From Myxococcota bacterium (GTDB lineage: Bacteria; Myxococcota_A; Polyangia; Fen-1088): a stretch of 45,140 nucleotides of DNA. The notes under the pieces are model-generated. The model ran no database searches, was not told the origin of the DNA, and saw only the letters and a list, made by a program, of their open reading frames with translations. Each line of letters starts with the position of its first letter. Positions within the stretch are counted from its first letter, which is position 1. The DNA lies in assembly GCA_025934105.1 (NCBI GenBank), contig JAICYS010000014.1, positions 1-45,140 of the forward strand, written 5' to 3'. Below are positions 10,026 to 18,209 of the stretch, in pieces. The position numbers and the translations under genes are program-made.

Positions 10026-11393
10026 ATGAGCCACGCGTCGCGTCTCGTCCTGACAGGCTTGTTGGCGACCGGCTGCGGCGGGGCTGGCGGCACTTCCGGC
10101 GGCCCCGGTGGTGCGCCGGCCGGAACGGGTGGCGCGACGGCCGCGGGGGGGACGAAAGCCACGGGTGGGGGCGTGGCGTCCGGCGGCAGAGGAGCAAGCG
10201 GCGGCGCCGGCGCGGCCTGCGTCCCCACGGTGCCGGCGATCGCCTGGAAAAATCCCTATGCCGGCTGGCCGCGCGGGATCCCGACGGCCACCGATCCGAC
10301 GTTCTTCCCGATCGCCGTCTGGCTGCAAGGGTCGTGGCACGCGACGGAGATGGGGCAGCTGGGCATCAACGTCTACGTCGGCAACAACGCGGGCACCGAC
10401 GCGCTGGCCAAGTCGGACCTGGCCGCGCTGAAGGCGCAGGGAATCTACGCCATCGTGGGGCAGGATTCGGTGGGGCTGGCCAACGTCGACGACCCGACGA
10501 TCGTCGGCTGGTGGGCGTCGCCCGACGAACCGGACAACGCGCAGGACAAGGCCGACGGGACCTGCTGCGGGCCACCGGTCGCCCCGTCGGCGATGGTGGC
10601 CGAATACCAGGCCGACCAGGCGGCCGATCCGACCCGGCCGGTCTACGTCGGGCTGGGGCAGGGCGTCGCGTACGACGGCTGGGAGGGGCGGGGCAGCAAC
10701 GCGCCGGCCGAATCCGGCTACACGCCGGCCGGCGACATCGTCGACTTCGACATCTACCCGTACAACAACTGCGACGGCGACAAGAACGAGATGGCGACCT
10801 GCGGCCAGTTCTGGCTGAACGCGTTGGGCATCGACCGGATCCACCAGTGGTCGTCGCGCGGCCAAGCGGCGTGGACCGACATCGAGACCACGACCATCGC
10901 CGCGGGCGGGACCCACGGTCCGACGCCGCAGCAGACGCGGTCCGAGGTCTGGTTGTCGCTGATCCACGGCGCCAACGGCATCGCCTACTTCGTCGACACC
11001 TGGAACCCCAGCTTCCGCGAGGACGGGATCTTCGCCGACGCCACGATGACGGCGGCGGTGACGGCGCTGAACAAGCAGATCGAGATGCTGGCGCCGCAGC
11101 TCAACAGCGCGGACATCCCCGACCTGGTCGCGGTGACCAGCTCGAACAGCGCGGCGCCCGTCGACCTCATGGTCAAGGCCAAGGGGCAGACGTTGTTCGT
11201 GTTCGCGGCCATCGCGCGGCCCGGCACGGCGACGGCGACCTTCACCGTGGCGGGGATGACGGGCGGCGCCACCGCGACGGTGATCGGCGAGAACCGCACC
11301 GTCAGCCTCTCGGGCGGCAAGTTCGCCGACGGCTTCGCCGCCAGCGACGTTCACGTCTATCAGATCGATCTGACGGCCGCGGCCTGCCCCTGA
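10026..11393 (+). CDS. Lipoprotein with Gly-rich linker and glycoside-hydrolase-like barrel
   Basis: 455 residues. A short signal ends in LLATGC (C17, good lipobox), followed by a low-complexity Gly/Ala/Thr linker to about residue 64 and then a folded domain. That domain reads like a TIM-barrel glycosidase: FPIAVWLQGSWHATEM, LGINVYVGNN, IYAIVGQ, IVGWWASPDEPD, RPVYVGLGQG, DIVDFDIYPYNN, AAWTDIETT, EVWLSLIHGANGIAYFVDTW. E168 (in SPDEPD) and E287 (in TDIETT) sit where acid/base and nucleophile residues occur in retaining clan-A enzymes. The last roughly 100 residues look like a beta-sandwich. The exact family and substrate are not identifiable by eye. A GGGGAGG Shine-Dalgarno sequence precedes ATG 10026. 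Confidence 0.75.
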   Translation: MSHASRLVLTGLLATGCGGAGGTSGGPGGAPAGTGGATAAGGTKATGGGVASGGRGASGGAGAACVPTVPAIAWKNPYAGWPRGIPTATDPTFFPIAVWLQGSWHATEMGQLGINVYVGNNAGTDALAKSDLAALKAQGIYAIVGQDSVGLANVDDPTIVGWWASPDEPDNAQDKADGTCCGPPVAPSAMVAEYQADQAADPTRPVYVGLGQGVAYDGWEGRGSNAPAESGYTPAGDIVDFDIYPYNNCDGDKNEMATCGQFWLNALGIDRIHQWSSRGQAAWTDIETTTIAAGGTHGPTPQQTRSEVWLSLIHGANGIAYFVDTWNPSFREDGIFADATMTAAVTALNKQIEMLAPQLNSADIPDLVAVTSSNSAAPVDLMVKAKGQTLFVFAAIARPGTATATFTVAGMTGGATATVIGENRTVSLSGGKFADGFAASDVHVYQIDLTAAACP

Positions 11394-11483
11394 GGTCCGC
11401 GTCGACCGAGCTGGATTTTGCTCCGGCGAAGCCGCCTCGGCAGGTCCAAGGAACCGTTTCAGGGTTCCTGTCTGATGGTCGTG

Positions 11484-11489
11484 TAAGAT
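11484..11489 (+). promoter_or_regulatory. Putative extended -10 for the aminotransferase operon
   Basis: TAAGAT is preceded by TGTG, an extended -10 arrangement, and ends 10 nt before ATG 11500. No good -35 is seen at 16-18 bp. This would start the operon running to 18104 with a very short leader. Confidence 0.35.
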
Positions 11490-11499
11490 TGCCGCCGCC

Positions 11500-12771
11500 A
11501 TGGATTTGAAAGGCAAGCTCGGCGATCCGCAAGCCATCGACGCGTCGCTGTCCGACCTGGCGCGCGGCGTGGTCGGGTCCGAGATCCTGCGCATCGCGGC
11601 CCAGATTCGCGGGCTCAAGGCCGCGGGCGCCGAGATCTGCAACCTGACCGTCGGCGACTTCGATCCGGCGCAATTCCCCGCGCCGGCGGCGCTGCTGGAC
11701 GGGATGCGCGCCGCGCTGGCCGCCGGCCAGACCAACTACCCGCCGTCGGACGGCGTCATCCAGCTGCGGGAGGCGGTGGCCCGCTATTACGAGCGCCGGC
11801 TGGGCCTGGCCTACCCGGTCGAGTCGGTGTTGATCACCGGCGGGGCGCGCCCGTTGCTGTACGGGACTTACCGGACCGTGCTGGACCCGGGCGATCTGGT
11901 GGTCTACCCGGTGCCGTCCTGGAACAACAACCACTACGCCTATCTGTGCGGCGCGCGCGCCGAGGAGATCGCCGTCCGGGCGCAGTCGAACTTCTTTCCG
12001 ACGGTGGACGATCTGCGCCCGCACCTGCGCCAGGCGCGGCTGGTCCTGTTGAACTCGCCGTTGAACCCGACCGGCACCGCCGTCGACGCCCAGGCGCTGC
12101 AGAAGATCTGCGAGGCGCTGGTCGAAGAGAACCACCGTCGATCGCGCGCCGGCGCCAAGGCCGTCTGGCTCTGTTACGACCAGGTGTACTGGCAGCTCAC
12201 CTTCGGCCAGACCCGGCACGTGACCCCGCCCGAGGTCTGCCCCGACATCGCCAAGCACACCATCATCCTCGACGCCGCCTCGAAGAGCTTCGCCGCCACC
12301 GGGCTGCGGGTGGGCTGGGCGGTCATGCCGCCCGCCGTCCGCCAGCGCATGGCGGACATCCTGGGACACGTCGGGGCCTGGGCGCCGCGCCCCGAGCAGG
12401 TGGCGATGGCCGCCTTGCTGGACGACGCGCCGACGGTGGACGCGTACCTCAACGAGATGCGGCCGCGCGTGCTGCAGCGGCTCGACCGGCTGGCGGCGGG
12501 GTTCGCGGCCATGCAGCGGGACAACTATCCCGTCGAGGTCATCGCCCCCCAGGGGGCGATCTACCTGTCGGTGCGCATCGCCGTCCCCGGCCACACCAAT
12601 GAGGCCACGCGCGTGCTGCTGCTGGAAAAGGCCGGGTTTGCCGTGGTGCCCTTTCAGGCGTTCGGCCTGCGCGAGGACAGCGGCTGGTTCCGGATCTCCG
12701 TCGGGGCGGTCTCGCTGGCCGAGATCGACGCGGCGCTGCCGCGGGTCCGCGCCGCGCTGTCGAAGCTTTGA
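11500..12771 (+). CDS. Class I/II pyridoxal-phosphate aminotransferase
   Basis: 423 residues of fold-type I aminotransferase. The PLP lysine is K262 in DAASKSFAATGLRVGWA; N189 in LNSPLNPTG, D227/Y230 in CYDQVYW and the C-terminal Arg in WFRISVG are the usual cofactor and carboxylate ligands. It belongs to the aspartate-aminotransferase-like group; the amino donor cannot be told. The gene overlaps the next (a membrane glycosyltransferase) by 4 nt (TTGA), indicating translational coupling. The context could point to modified sugars or amino-acid-derived envelope components, but that is speculative. Confidence 0.9.
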   Translation: MDLKGKLGDPQAIDASLSDLARGVVGSEILRIAAQIRGLKAAGAEICNLTVGDFDPAQFPAPAALLDGMRAALAAGQTNYPPSDGVIQLREAVARYYERRLGLAYPVESVLITGGARPLLYGTYRTVLDPGDLVVYPVPSWNNNHYAYLCGARAEEIAVRAQSNFFPTVDDLRPHLRQARLVLLNSPLNPTGTAVDAQALQKICEALVEENHRRSRAGAKAVWLCYDQVYWQLTFGQTRHVTPPEVCPDIAKHTIILDAASKSFAATGLRVGWAVMPPAVRQRMADILGHVGAWAPRPEQVAMAALLDDAPTVDAYLNEMRPRVLQRLDRLAAGFAAMQRDNYPVEVIAPQGAIYLSVRIAVPGHTNEATRVLLLEKAGFAVVPFQAFGLREDSGWFRISVGAVSLAEIDAALPRVRAALSKL

Positions 12772-14240
12772 AGAGCGGCGGCGGCTTCCTGGCCGTGCTG
12801 GCGCTGGCCGTCGTGCTGCGCGCCGGCCTGTTCCCCTTCGCCGAGAACAAACACGGCGACGCGCCGATGCGGGCGCTCATCGCCGAACGCCTGGTGCTGG
12901 ACCCCGCCAGCGCGGCGCAGCCCCGCACGTACTGCCAGTTCGGGCCGCTGCACACGACGCTCATGCGTCCCTTCATCGCGCTGGATCGGTTCGCGCCGCG
13001 CTCGTCGCGCTATCTGTCGTTGCTGGCCGGAATCGCGGTCTTCTTCCCGTTCCTGTCGCTGGCGCGGCGGCTGGTGGGCGAACCGGCGGCGGGCCTGGCG
13101 GCCTTCCTGCTGGCGGTGTCGCCGCAGCACCTCCAAGCCTCCACCACGGCCTCCAGCGAGGCGCTGTATCTGTTGCTCTGGGTGGCCTCGATCGAGCGGC
13201 TGCTGGCGGCGCTGGCGAGCCGGCGCCTGGCCGGGTTCGCGCTGGCGGGCTTCCTCGGCTCGCTGGCGGCGGTGACCCGCTACGACGCCTGGCTGGCGCT
13301 GCCGATGGTGCTGGCGGCGGCCTGGTTCTTTCCGCGCCGGGCTGGCCAGCCGGCGCCGCTGGGCGGTCTGGCCCTGTTCGCCGTGGCCGCGGCGTCGCTG
13401 CCCGCCGCCTGGCTGGTCTGGGGCGCGGCGGCCGGCGGCGACCCGTTCTTCTTCGCGCGCTACATCTCCAGCGATCACGCCGGGCTGGCGGCCACCGCGG
13501 CCGCGCGGTACGGCGCCTGGCTGGGCCGGGCGCGGCAGATCGGCATCTGGGCGCTGGCGTTCGTGGCCGCCATGACCCCGCTGGGGATCGGCCTGGCCAT
13601 CGCCGCCCTGGCCCGCCGCCCGCGACGGCTGTCGCCCGGCATGGCGATCACGCTGGTGGCCTCGCTGGGACCGCCGGCGGTCTACCTGGCGCGGGGCCTG
13701 GCCACGCAGAGCTTCGAGCCGCTGGCCCGGTTCGGCCTGGTGCCGGGCGCGCTGCTGCTGCCGCTCGCCGCCTCGGTCGCGCCGCTCGAACGGCTGCGGG
13801 GCGCCCGCTGGGCGGCGCTGCTGGGCGCGGTCGGGTTCTCCGTCGCGGTCTGGACGATCGCCACCGAGGGAAGCGGCCGCATCTGGGCAGGCGCCGAATC
13901 GATGGGCGCCCTCACCCGCCTCGACGACGAAGACCGCGCGCTGGCGAAGTACCTGCGGGCGGTCCGGCCGCCCGGCGCGCGCGTCATGATCGAGCCGTTC
14001 GCGTTCGCGGAGATCGGCATCGGACACGCCGCCGGCCTCCCCTGGCAGGACGCCGTGACCCTGACCATCACCCGCACGCCGCGCGCCACCGTGCGCGACA
14101 GCCTGCTGTCGACCGGCGCCCTCATGATGGTCGGCTACGACCGGGGCGGCGGGTGGCCCCGGATCCTGCCCGACTGGCCGCCGCACGGGCGGCGGTTCGG
14201 CCACTGGATCCTGATCACCCGCGACGACCTGAGGTTATAA
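12768..14240 (+). CDS. Polytopic membrane glycosyltransferase-like protein (GT-C/PMT type)
   Basis: 490 residues with about 10-11 hydrophobic segments. Between the first two segments lies a luminal loop with acidic and His residues (NKHGDAPMRALIAER, YCQFGPLHTTLM), the arrangement of GT-C enzymes such as PMT/ArnT that use polyprenyl-phosphate sugars. Later features include ASTTASSEALYLLLW and VTRYDAWLALP, common in this superfamily, and a C-terminal soluble part (ALAKYLRAVRPPGARVMIEP). The start is TTG 12768, overlapping the aminotransferase stop; no nearby ATG gives a better N-terminus. It would act in the inner membrane with its active site on the periplasmic side. The acceptor is unknown. 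Confidence 0.75.
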   Translation: MKSGGGFLAVLALAVVLRAGLFPFAENKHGDAPMRALIAERLVLDPASAAQPRTYCQFGPLHTTLMRPFIALDRFAPRSSRYLSLLAGIAVFFPFLSLARRLVGEPAAGLAAFLLAVSPQHLQASTTASSEALYLLLWVASIERLLAALASRRLAGFALAGFLGSLAAVTRYDAWLALPMVLAAAWFFPRRAGQPAPLGGLALFAVAAASLPAAWLVWGAAAGGDPFFFARYISSDHAGLAATAAARYGAWLGRARQIGIWALAFVAAMTPLGIGLAIAALARRPRRLSPGMAITLVASLGPPAVYLARGLATQSFEPLARFGLVPGALLLPLAASVAPLERLRGARWAALLGAVGFSVAVWTIATEGSGRIWAGAESMGALTRLDDEDRALAKYLRAVRPPGARVMIEPFAFAEIGIGHAAGLPWQDAVTLTITRTPRATVRDSLLSTGALMMVGYDRGGGWPRILPDWPPHGRRFGHWILITRDDLRL

Positions 14241-14247
14241 AGGCCGC

Positions 14248-16008
14248 GTGTTGCCGCTGACCGCGCTGGCCGTCGCCGTGCGCCTGGCGTGGGTGCTGCT
14301 GGTCCCCACCCGGCCGGTGGGGGACTTCGCCATGTACCTCGAGTCGGCGCGCTACCTCGTCGAGCACGCCCGCCTCGACCCGGAATTCATCTACATGCCG
14401 GGCTACGTCTGGATGGCGGCCGGCGTGTACGCGCTGGGCGGCGGCCTTTTAGCCGTGAAGATGCTGGGCGTGGCTGCGGGCGGCTTGGTCACGGCGGCCG
14501 TGTACGGGATTGCGCGCGCGGTGTTCGGGCGCCCGTCGGCGATCGCCGCCGGCCTGCTGTGCGCGCTCTGGCCGGCCGGAATCGCGGTCTCCAGCGTGAC
14601 CGGCACCGACCTGCCGGCCGCCGCGCTGCTGGCGCTGGCCGTCTGGGTGCTGGCGGCGCTGGCGCGGCGCCGCCCGCTGGGCGCGCCGGTGGCGTTCGGC
14701 TTCGTCACCGGGCTGTCGGTCTACGTGCGCGCCATCGCGCTGCCGCTGGCGGCGCTGGCCGGGCTGCACTTCCGCGCGCGCGGCGCCCGCTGGGTGCACG
14801 TGCTGACCCGGACGGCGGCGGCGGTGCTGGTGGCGCTGCTGCTGCTGCTGCCGTGGGGCATCCGGAACCACCGCCGCTACGGCGAGTTCTTCCTGACCGA
14901 CAGCCACGGGGGCCACACGGCGCTGGTCGGCGCCAACCCGAACTCGGAAGGAACCTACAGCCGGTCGCTGAACCGCCTGTTCACCGAGGGGACGGGGTAC
15001 TCCTTGTTCAAGCCGCCCCACCGGGAGTCGGATCGGGTGGCCTATGCGCTCGCCATGCACTGGAGCAAGGTCTCGCCCGGCTATGCGTTGGGGTTGCTGG
15101 TCGCCAAGGCCGACCGGCTGATGGGCCGCGAGCGCTCGCTTCTCTACTGGCCGCTTTACCGGCAGAGCGTGCTCCCGCCGGGCAACTGGTTCGACGTGCA
15201 CCGGACCGGCGTCGAACGGCTGGTCGACGGGTTCTACGCGTTCCTCATCGCCATGGCGCTGCTGGGCGGGGTGGCGGCCGGCGCGCGGCGCAACTGGCCG
15301 GCGCTGAGCCTGCTGCCGCTGCCGCTGGCGCTGATCGCCGTCTACACGCTGTTCTTCGCCGAGGTCCGCTACCACCTGGCCATCGTCGCGCTGCTGCTGC
15401 CGTTCGCCGGCGCCGGTGTGGTCTGGACCATCGGGGCCTGCGCGGACGCCGTCAGCCGCCGCGAGTCGCGCCGCCGGTTGCTGCGCGAGGCCGGCGTGGC
15501 GGTGGCCGCGCTGGCGGTGCTGTTCCTCGGCTGGCCGCTCCTGGTCAGCGCCGGCGAGCGGCTGCGGGCGCGCGATCGCTGGGCGGTCTGCGTCTGCCGG
15601 GTCGCGGGCGTCAAGCGCCTGTGCGACGTGGTGCCCGCCCCCGATCCCGCCGGCGGGCCGTCGCCGGTGCGCGGCGTCTGGGACGGGTTCGGCCTGACCG
15701 TCGCCGGGCCCAGCGCCGCCGCGTCGTGGGACGTGCCGCTCCCGGCCGGCCGCTACCGCGTCTCCTTTTTGGCGGAGATCGCGCCGTCCCAGGCGCGCGC
15801 CGGCCTGACGGTGCAGGCCGACGGCCAGCCGATGGCCGACGCGGCGCTTTCACCGGGCGCGACCGCCGTCACGATCAGCGGCCACGTGCGCCACGACGGC
15901 GGCAACTTGCACGTCGACGCTGTCGGTTCGCGCGGAATTTGTGACGAAAAATGCCCGGTTCCGACCATATGGATATCGGGAATCGACATTGAGACGGATA
16001 TCGATTGA
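14248..16008 (+). CDS. GT-C/PMT-like membrane glycosyltransferase with C-terminal periplasmic domain
   Basis: 586 residues, GTG start 7 nt after the previous gene. The first luminal loop has the GT-C pattern VGDFAMYLESARYLVEH and FIYMPGYVWMAAGVYAL; about nine to eleven membrane segments follow, with PWGIRNHRRYGEFFLTDSHGG typical of PMT_2-like proteins. After the last segment (about residue 430) comes a roughly 150-residue soluble domain with beta-sandwich character (ASWDVPLPAGRYRVSFLAEI, VTISGHVRHDGGNLHVDAVG) and four Cys residues. It is the second such enzyme in the operon. TGA overlaps the ATG of the next gene (TGATG), linking the glycosyltransferases with the cytochrome genes downstream. 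Confidence 0.75.
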   Translation: MLPLTALAVAVRLAWVLLVPTRPVGDFAMYLESARYLVEHARLDPEFIYMPGYVWMAAGVYALGGGLLAVKMLGVAAGGLVTAAVYGIARAVFGRPSAIAAGLLCALWPAGIAVSSVTGTDLPAAALLALAVWVLAALARRRPLGAPVAFGFVTGLSVYVRAIALPLAALAGLHFRARGARWVHVLTRTAAAVLVALLLLLPWGIRNHRRYGEFFLTDSHGGHTALVGANPNSEGTYSRSLNRLFTEGTGYSLFKPPHRESDRVAYALAMHWSKVSPGYALGLLVAKADRLMGRERSLLYWPLYRQSVLPPGNWFDVHRTGVERLVDGFYAFLIAMALLGGVAAGARRNWPALSLLPLPLALIAVYTLFFAEVRYHLAIVALLLPFAGAGVVWTIGACADAVSRRESRRRLLREAGVAVAALAVLFLGWPLLVSAGERLRARDRWAVCVCRVAGVKRLCDVVPAPDPAGGPSPVRGVWDGFGLTVAGPSAAASWDVPLPAGRYRVSFLAEIAPSQARAGLTVQADGQPMADAALSPGATAVTISGHVRHDGGNLHVDAVGSRGICDEKCPVPTIWISGIDIETDID

Positions 16009-16016
16009 TGCATAAT
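15989..16016 (+). promoter_or_regulatory. Possible internal promoter before the cytochrome genes
   Basis: TTGAGA (15989-15994), a 16-bp spacer and CATAAT (16011-16016), lying in locally AT-rich sequence at the end of the glycosyltransferase gene. The -10 would end 6 nt before ATG 16023, so a leaderless transcript from 16023 is possible as an alternative to coupled translation from 16008. Confidence 0.4.
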
Positions 16017-16394
16017 CGCGCGATGTTTTCACCGAGGCTCGCCGTGCTGGCCGCGGTCGCCGCGTTCTGCGCGGCCGGTTGCGGGGGCACGACGGACGAC
16101 CGGCCGGCCAAGTGGTCCTTCATCTCGGCGGCGATCATGGAGCCGAGCTGCGCGACGGTGGACTGCCACTCGCAGGTCACGCAGCGCGCCGGCATCGACC
16201 TGCACGCGCGCGACGTCGGCTACTACACGATGATCAACGGGTTCTACGTGGTCCCCAACGACGTGACCGGATCGTCCCTGGTTTATTTACTGAACGCGTC
16301 CGGCTCGTTGCGGATGCCGCCCGACAATCCTTTGCCGGCCGCCGACATCCTGCTGATCGAAAAGTGGATCCAGGACGGCGCCTCCAACGACTGA
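16008..16394 (+). CDS. Small lipoprotein with CX4CH cytochrome-like motif
   Basis: 128 residues. The signal ends in FCAAGC (lipid C25). The mature protein holds SCATVDCHSQ (C48, C53, H54), a CX4CH spacing instead of the usual CXXCH, and ends with SLRMPPDNPLP...LLIEKWIQDGA, where M103 sits as the distal heme ligand does in mono-heme c-type lipoproteins. This layout resembles cytochrome-type lipoproteins common in myxobacteria and planctomycetes. Whether heme is attached through CX4CH is uncertain. ATG 16008 overlaps the previous stop (TGATG); ATG 16023 is an alternative start that keeps the signal peptide. It is followed after 13 nt by the beta-barrel gene. Confidence 0.75.
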   Translation: MHNRAMFSPRLAVLAAVAAFCAAGCGGTTDDRPAKWSFISAAIMEPSCATVDCHSQVTQRAGIDLHARDVGYYTMINGFYVVPNDVTGSSLVYLLNASGSLRMPPDNPLPAADILLIEKWIQDGASND

Positions 16395-16407
16395 GCCCGG
16401 AAAAAGC

Positions 16408-17577
16408 ATGCGACGACTTCTCTTCTGCGCGGTCGCGGGGTGGCTGATTCTGTCGAGCGGGCGGGCGTTCGCGTATCCACAGTTCCAGTTCAGCTCCGGC
16501 ACCGGCCGCTGCAGCCAGTGCCACTACGATCCCGCGGGCGGCGGCCTCATCACGTCCTGGGGGCGCGACGAGTCGGGCGACACCATCAGCCTGGGAGGGG
16601 ACGGATCGTTCCTGCACGGCGCCTGGACGCCGCCCTCCTGGCTGGCGCTGGGGGCCAGCGTCCGGCTGGCGGCGCTGGAAAACAATTCGGGCGGGCCGGC
16701 CTCGCCCGAGACGGCGTTCTTCCCGATGCAGGCCGACGCCTACGCGCGCCTGGCGTTCACCGACGCGCTGTCGCTGTACGTGCAGGGCGGCTTCCGCGGC
16801 GACACGCGCCCGTCGGACACGTCAATCGGCGGGCAGTTCAAGACCCTGGGCCAGCGGGTCGATTCGACCGAGCACTATCTGATGTGGAAGCCGGCCGGGA
16901 CCGGGCCGTACGTGCGCGCCGGCCGCTTCTTCGCGCCTTACGGCCTGCGGTTCGTCGAGCACATCTTCTTCGTCCAGCGCTACACCGGGTACAACCTCTA
17001 CGACGAGACCTATAACCTGTCGGGCGGCTGGATCGAGGACGACTGGGAGGCGCACGTCACGGCGTTCGCGGCGGCGCCGAACAGCTTCCCGGAGGCGTTC
17101 AAGTCTGTCGAGACGCACGAAAACGGCGTGACCGCCTACGCCGAGAAGCGGTGGAACAGCATGGCCCTGCTGGCCCTGCAGACGCGGCTCGGGTTCGGTC
17201 CCGAGATGAACCGATACCAGGGCGGCGCCGTCGGCAAGCTGTGGCTGGAGCAGGGGCGGGTGCTCTTCATGGGCGAGGCCGACGCCATCCGCCTGCAGGT
17301 GCCGGCCGCCTCCGCCGGCGAGACCGGGATGGTGTCCTATCTGGGGTTGTCGGTCTTCCCGCATCGCGGCTGGATGGTCGGCGTCGCGCACGAGTTCCAT
17401 CAGGAAGACCTCTCCGTCAAAGGGACCGCCCGGAACGCGGTCGACTTCGAGCTGAACTTCTTCCCCTGGGCCCACTTCGAGCTGCTGGCGTTCGGCCGCT
17501 ACCAGGTGACCGGCACCGGCGGCAGCGGCGACCCGAACGCGTCGCTGTTCATGCTGCAGCTCCACTACTACCTGTGA
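16408..17577 (+). CDS. Outer-membrane beta-barrel protein with N-terminal CXXCH heme motif
   Basis: 389 residues. A Sec signal is cleaved near AFA/YP (22/23). Directly after it comes GRCSQCHYDPAGGGL, with a c-type heme motif C35-S-Q-C38-H39. From about residue 65 the sequence is a succession of amphipathic strands with aromatic ends (WLALGASVRLAAL, DALSLYVQGGFRG, PYVRAGRFFAPYGLRF, HFELLAFGRYQVTG) and finishes FMLQLHYYL, so a porin-like barrel is likely. One protein may thus hold a periplasmic heme at the mouth of an outer-membrane pore. It is flanked by two cytochrome-like lipoprotein genes (13 and 8 nt gaps). Electron transfer across the outer membrane is an inference; the motif could also be structural. 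Confidence 0.8.
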   Translation: MRRLLFCAVAGWLILSSGRAFAYPQFQFSSGTGRCSQCHYDPAGGGLITSWGRDESGDTISLGGDGSFLHGAWTPPSWLALGASVRLAALENNSGGPASPETAFFPMQADAYARLAFTDALSLYVQGGFRGDTRPSDTSIGGQFKTLGQRVDSTEHYLMWKPAGTGPYVRAGRFFAPYGLRFVEHIFFVQRYTGYNLYDETYNLSGGWIEDDWEAHVTAFAAAPNSFPEAFKSVETHENGVTAYAEKRWNSMALLALQTRLGFGPEMNRYQGGAVGKLWLEQGRVLFMGEADAIRLQVPAASAGETGMVSYLGLSVFPHRGWMVGVAHEFHQEDLSVKGTARNAVDFELNFFPWAHFELLAFGRYQVTGTGGSGDPNASLFMLQLHYYL

Positions 17578-17585
17578 GGAGCCCC

Positions 17586-18104
17586 ATGCGTCGTCTTGCC
17601 TGGTTCTCGTTCCTTCCGGCGGCGGTGGTGGTGCTGGCGGCCGGCTGCGGCTCGCCTTCCGTCCCCGCGCAGCCCGCCTACGACGCCGACGTGCGGCCCA
17701 TCTTGATGGCCCACTGCGTGCGTTGCCACGGCGCGGGCGGATCGTTGAACGTTCCGACCGAGCCCACGGGACCGAATGCGCCAACGTTGCCGAGCATCTC
17801 GGATAGCTCGGTCTTGATGTCCTTCGATGCACTCAATCTGTACGTCGACCAGTACGACTCGACTGGCGACTGCACCAGCAATCCGCCGTCAAACTGCAAG
17901 CAGGGTGCCGAAATTTTTGCGACCACCATCGCAGGCACCGTGCACGCGTCCGCAAAGCCGCCCACCGCGATGCCGCCCGCTCCCGCACCGCGACTCGACG
18001 ATTGGGCCATCGAGATCCTCGACAACTGGTCGAACGAGAAGCCGAAGCCGGTCTGCTCGAACTCGCCCGACCCCGACAACACGATCTGCCCGAACGGGCC
18101 TTAG
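17586..18104 (+). CDS. Cytochrome c-type lipoprotein (CXXCH)
   Basis: 172 residues, starting at ATG 17586 with a good GAGGAG Shine-Dalgarno sequence overlapping the previous stop. The signal ends LAAGC (C21). YDADVRPILMAHCVRCHG (C44, C47, H48) is the typical start of planctomycete-type cytochrome c domains, and TAMPPAPAPRLDDWAIEILDNW near the C-terminus offers M129 as distal ligand. Four further Cys residues (about 96, 104, 157, 168) may form disulfides. It probably carries one heme on the periplasmic face of the outer membrane, and is the last gene before a strong terminator. From about 17750 on, base composition is less GC-rich than in neighbouring genes. Confidence 0.8.
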   Translation: MRRLAWFSFLPAAVVVLAAGCGSPSVPAQPAYDADVRPILMAHCVRCHGAGGSLNVPTEPTGPNAPTLPSISDSSVLMSFDALNLYVDQYDSTGDCTSNPPSNCKQGAEIFATTIAGTVHASAKPPTAMPPAPAPRLDDWAIEILDNWSNEKPKPVCSNSPDPDNTICPNGP

Positions 18105-18174
18105 CAGCCGGCGGCTGTCAGGCCCGGTGCTGTTCGGTCAGGCGCGACTCGCCCGATCAGGATCCGCAATGGCG

Positions 18175-18203
18175 AAGCCGGTCCGAGAGCCGGACCGGCT
18201 TTT
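18175..18203 (+). terminator. Rho-independent terminator of the cytochrome operon
   Basis: A perfect 10-bp stem (AAGCCGGTCC / GGACCGGCTT) with a 7-nt loop, ending in TTTT, 70 nt after the last cytochrome gene. It also separates this operon from the convergent small gene ending at 18210. Confidence 0.85.
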
Positions 18204-18209
18204 GTCGCG

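Noticed and set aside
16408-17577. A multiheme cytochrome call for the barrel protein
   Set aside because: Only one CXXCH motif is present; the rest is beta-strand-like.
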